Of a DNA stretch of 15,862 nucleotides, positions 14,508 through 15,862 are shown one piece after another (position 1 is the first letter of the stretch; every line of letters starts with the position of its first letter). The position numbers and the translations under genes were made by a program. Source of the stretch: Burkholderiales bacterium (lineage in GTDB: Bacteria > Pseudomonadota > Gammaproteobacteria > Burkholderiales > Burkholderiaceae_C); NCBI GenBank assembly GCA_947372225.1, contig CANBSV010000063.1, forward strand, positions 1 through 15,862. The letters run 5' to 3'. The notes below the pieces were generated by a model that was not told where the DNA came from, ran no database searches, and worked only from the letters and a program-made list of their open reading frames with translations.

Positions 14508-15616
14508 AGCTTCCGGCGTCACCCATGCTCGCGCGGCTCGACGCCGCTCTGGCATCGGCGGTACGCCCGGTGGATGTGGCTTGTGCACGCGCGGAGCGGT
14601 CCGGCTTTTTGGCACGGCAGGGCTTTTTCGACGAGGCCCGCTCTGAACTGGCCGCTTTGCGCAGCGAGTTTGCGTTGCGGCCCGCAGTGCCCGTCACGGT
14701 GTGGATTTGCGTGGTCGAGGCCTGGGTCGAGCACTACAACGGCCGCGTGTCGGCCGGTCGCGACAAGATGCTTCGGGCGCACGCCCTGAGTGCTGCGTCG
14801 GGCCTGCGTGATTTGCAGGCGCTCAGCGCCGCCTGGCTGGCGCACATTTGCTTCACCCAAGACGACATGGACGCGATGGCCCGTTATCTGGCGATCGCGC
14901 TGCAAATGGCCGCGCCCGACCATCACGCGGCGCAGGCGCGGGCATCCCTGGTGGCGGCGTCTGCCTATCACTGGGCCAACCGGCTCGATCTGGCGCAGCC
15001 TTGGTACGCGCGTGCCCGCGAACACGCGATGGCCGAAACCGACGACGCCACGCTGGGTGTGATCACCTTCACCATGGCAGGGCACCGGAGCAATCACGCC
15101 TTGCACGCATCGATCCTGGGCGAGCCCGATACCGACGAAGCGCGCCGAGCGCAGGCCTGGGTGGACGCCTCATGCAACTTCGATCAGTGGGTGGGCACGG
15201 TCTCGCAAAACGCCTACATGCAGATCTTTCGCGCCCTGGTGCTTTCGGCGCAGAAGGAATATGCCAAGGCGTTGGCCCAGTACACCGCGCACCTCGATGA
15301 AGCGTGGCGTCAAGGTCTGGCGCACATGCGCGCGGCTCACCTGGCCGATCGGGCCTGGTGCCGCTTCCACACCGGTGATGCAGCTGGCGCTCTGGCCGAC
15401 GCCGTCGAAGCCGCAGCGCTGATCGAACCCGGCATGTACGTGGAAGACCTGGCAGTGGCCTGCGGCCGGCTCGCTCAGGTGTTCGAGGCTCTGCGCGATG
15501 ACGATGCGGCGCAGCGCCACCGCGAACTCGCCCGCGACCATTGGGAACAACAGCACGCCATGCAGCGATCTGTCATCGAGACCTTGAGCCGCGCGCTCGA
15601 AAGGCAAGCCGCCTGA
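14504..15616 (+). CDS. TPR-like helical repeat protein of unknown function
   Basis: I do not recognise a named family. The 370-residue product is almost wholly alpha-helical, Ala/Leu/Arg-rich, with no signal peptide or membrane segment, so probably cytoplasmic. Around six to seven degenerate TPR-like helix pairs can be read: about 27-57 (GFFDEARSELAAL), 65-100, 102-138, 140-178 (ANRLDLAQPWYARA), 233-270 (KEYAKALAQYTAHL), 272-310 (GDAAGALADAVEAAA), and 312-350 (DDDAAQRHRELA). The end (345-370) looks like a charged coiled helix. Such solenoids are usually protein-binding platforms; there is no kinase, GGDEF, HTH or catalytic motif attached. Its ATG overlaps the purC stop by four bases, implying translational coupling, though the product need not act in purine synthesis. 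Codon use matches the cluster. It converges on the CnoX-like gene with 18 bases between. Confidence 0.75.
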   Translation: MKLPASPMLARLDAALASAVRPVDVACARAERSGFLARQGFFDEARSELAALRSEFALRPAVPVTVWICVVEAWVEHYNGRVSAGRDKMLRAHALSAASGLRDLQALSAAWLAHICFTQDDMDAMARYLAIALQMAAPDHHAAQARASLVAASAYHWANRLDLAQPWYARAREHAMAETDDATLGVITFTMAGHRSNHALHASILGEPDTDEARRAQAWVDASCNFDQWVGTVSQNAYMQIFRALVLSAQKEYAKALAQYTAHLDEAWRQGLAHMRAAHLADRAWCRFHTGDAAGALADAVEAAALIEPGMYVEDLAVACGRLAQVFEALRDDDAAQRHRELARDHWEQQHAMQRSVIETLSRALERQAA

Positions 15617-15625
15617 GCAGGGCGG
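15609..15625. terminator. Hairpin across the TPR-like gene stop, at a convergent junction
   Basis: CCGCC (15609-15613) and GGCGG (15621-15625) flank TGAGCAG, covering the stop codon of the TPR-like gene and ending 9 bases from the stop of the gene on the other strand. There is no T-run. It could serve both strands as a weak terminator. Confidence 0.3.
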
Positions 15626-15634
15626 TACAGCGCG

Positions 15635-15862
15635 TCAGAACAACGCCATGCTCAACTTGCGCCGGTACTGATCGACCACCGGGTCTGCCGGCGAGGTGTT
15701 GATCTTTCCGGCGATTTCGAGCGTGCCCTTGGGGGCCGCAGCTTCCGGTTTGGCGGCGGGTTTGCTCATCACTTCGAGCACCGCCACGTAGGTCTTGCGG
15801 GCGGCTTCGCCGTTCCAGGCCTTGTCGCGCATCACGATCTCGAGCAGTTCGTCCATCGCCTC
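15635..15862 (-). CDS. cnoX: CnoX/YbbN-type thioredoxin-TPR co-chaperone, C-terminal end (5' part outside window)
   Basis: Only the last 75 residues are visible; the frame is open to the window edge, so the ATG at 15856 is an internal Met. The sequence DELLEIVMRDKAWNGEAARKTY resembles the C-terminal helical repeat of YbbN/CnoX proteins, in which a redox-inactive or chlorine-sensing thioredoxin domain is fused to TPR-like repeats and acts as a holdase for GroEL and DnaK clients. The ending DPVVDQYRRKLSMALF also fits that family. Between these two parts is an Ala/Pro/Lys-rich segment (about 28 residues, starting SKPAAKPEAAAPKG). The thioredoxin domain itself is not in the window, so the name rests on the C-terminal pattern only. 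It converges on the TPR-like gene. Confidence 0.65.
   Translation of the reverse strand, partial: EAMDELLEIVMRDKAWNGEAARKTYVAVLEVMSKPAAKPEAAAPKGTLEIAGKINTSPADPVVDQYRRKLSMALF

Overview
The window is an ordinary-looking stretch of a GC-rich betaproteobacterial chromosome, most likely order Burkholderiales. That placement rests on protein style (SecF with a VNES motif, a DUF1631 protein, class II Calvin-type aldolase, LysM-dprA-smg beside def-fmt) and on gene order; genus cannot be read from it. Fourteen protein genes cover almost everything. I saw no tRNA, rRNA, CRISPR array, insertion sequence, integrase, phage gene or toxin-antitoxin pair. No gene-free stretch exceeds 300 bases; the longest is about 260 bases between the LysM gene and def.

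Layout. (1) 1-2242, plus strand: 3' part of secD, then secF, the proton-driven accessory half of the Sec translocase. (2) 2262-4556, plus: a large DUF1631 protein of unknown function directly after secF. (3) 4605-7426, minus: an apparent operon read LysM envelope protein, dprA, smg, converging on the DUF1631 gene. (4) 7427-7686: divergent intergenic region with short inverted repeats. (5) 7687-9174, plus: def and fmt, the deformylase and formyltransferase pair of initiator-Met formylation. (6) 9250-9645, plus: a small predicted lipoprotein. (7) 9750-15616, plus: pgk, pyk, fba, purC and a TPR-like protein, tightly packed, purC and the last gene overlapping by four bases. (8) 15635-end, minus: C-terminal end of a CnoX/YbbN-type thioredoxin-TPR protein, converging on the TPR-like gene.

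Functional themes are central: protein export (secDF), initiator-tRNA formylation and deformylation, DNA processing for transformation (DprA), glycolysis or gluconeogenesis (phosphoglycerate kinase, pyruvate kinase, aldolase) and purine synthesis (PurC). The glycolytic genes use strongly biased GC-ending codons, as expected for highly expressed genes, whereas secDF is less biased.

I found no convincing new defence, mobile or biosynthetic system. The least explained parts are the TPR-like protein coupled to purC, the small lipoprotein before pgk, the DUF1631 protein after secDF, the LysM protein that leads the dprA operon, and several perfect inverted repeats in intercistronic gaps.
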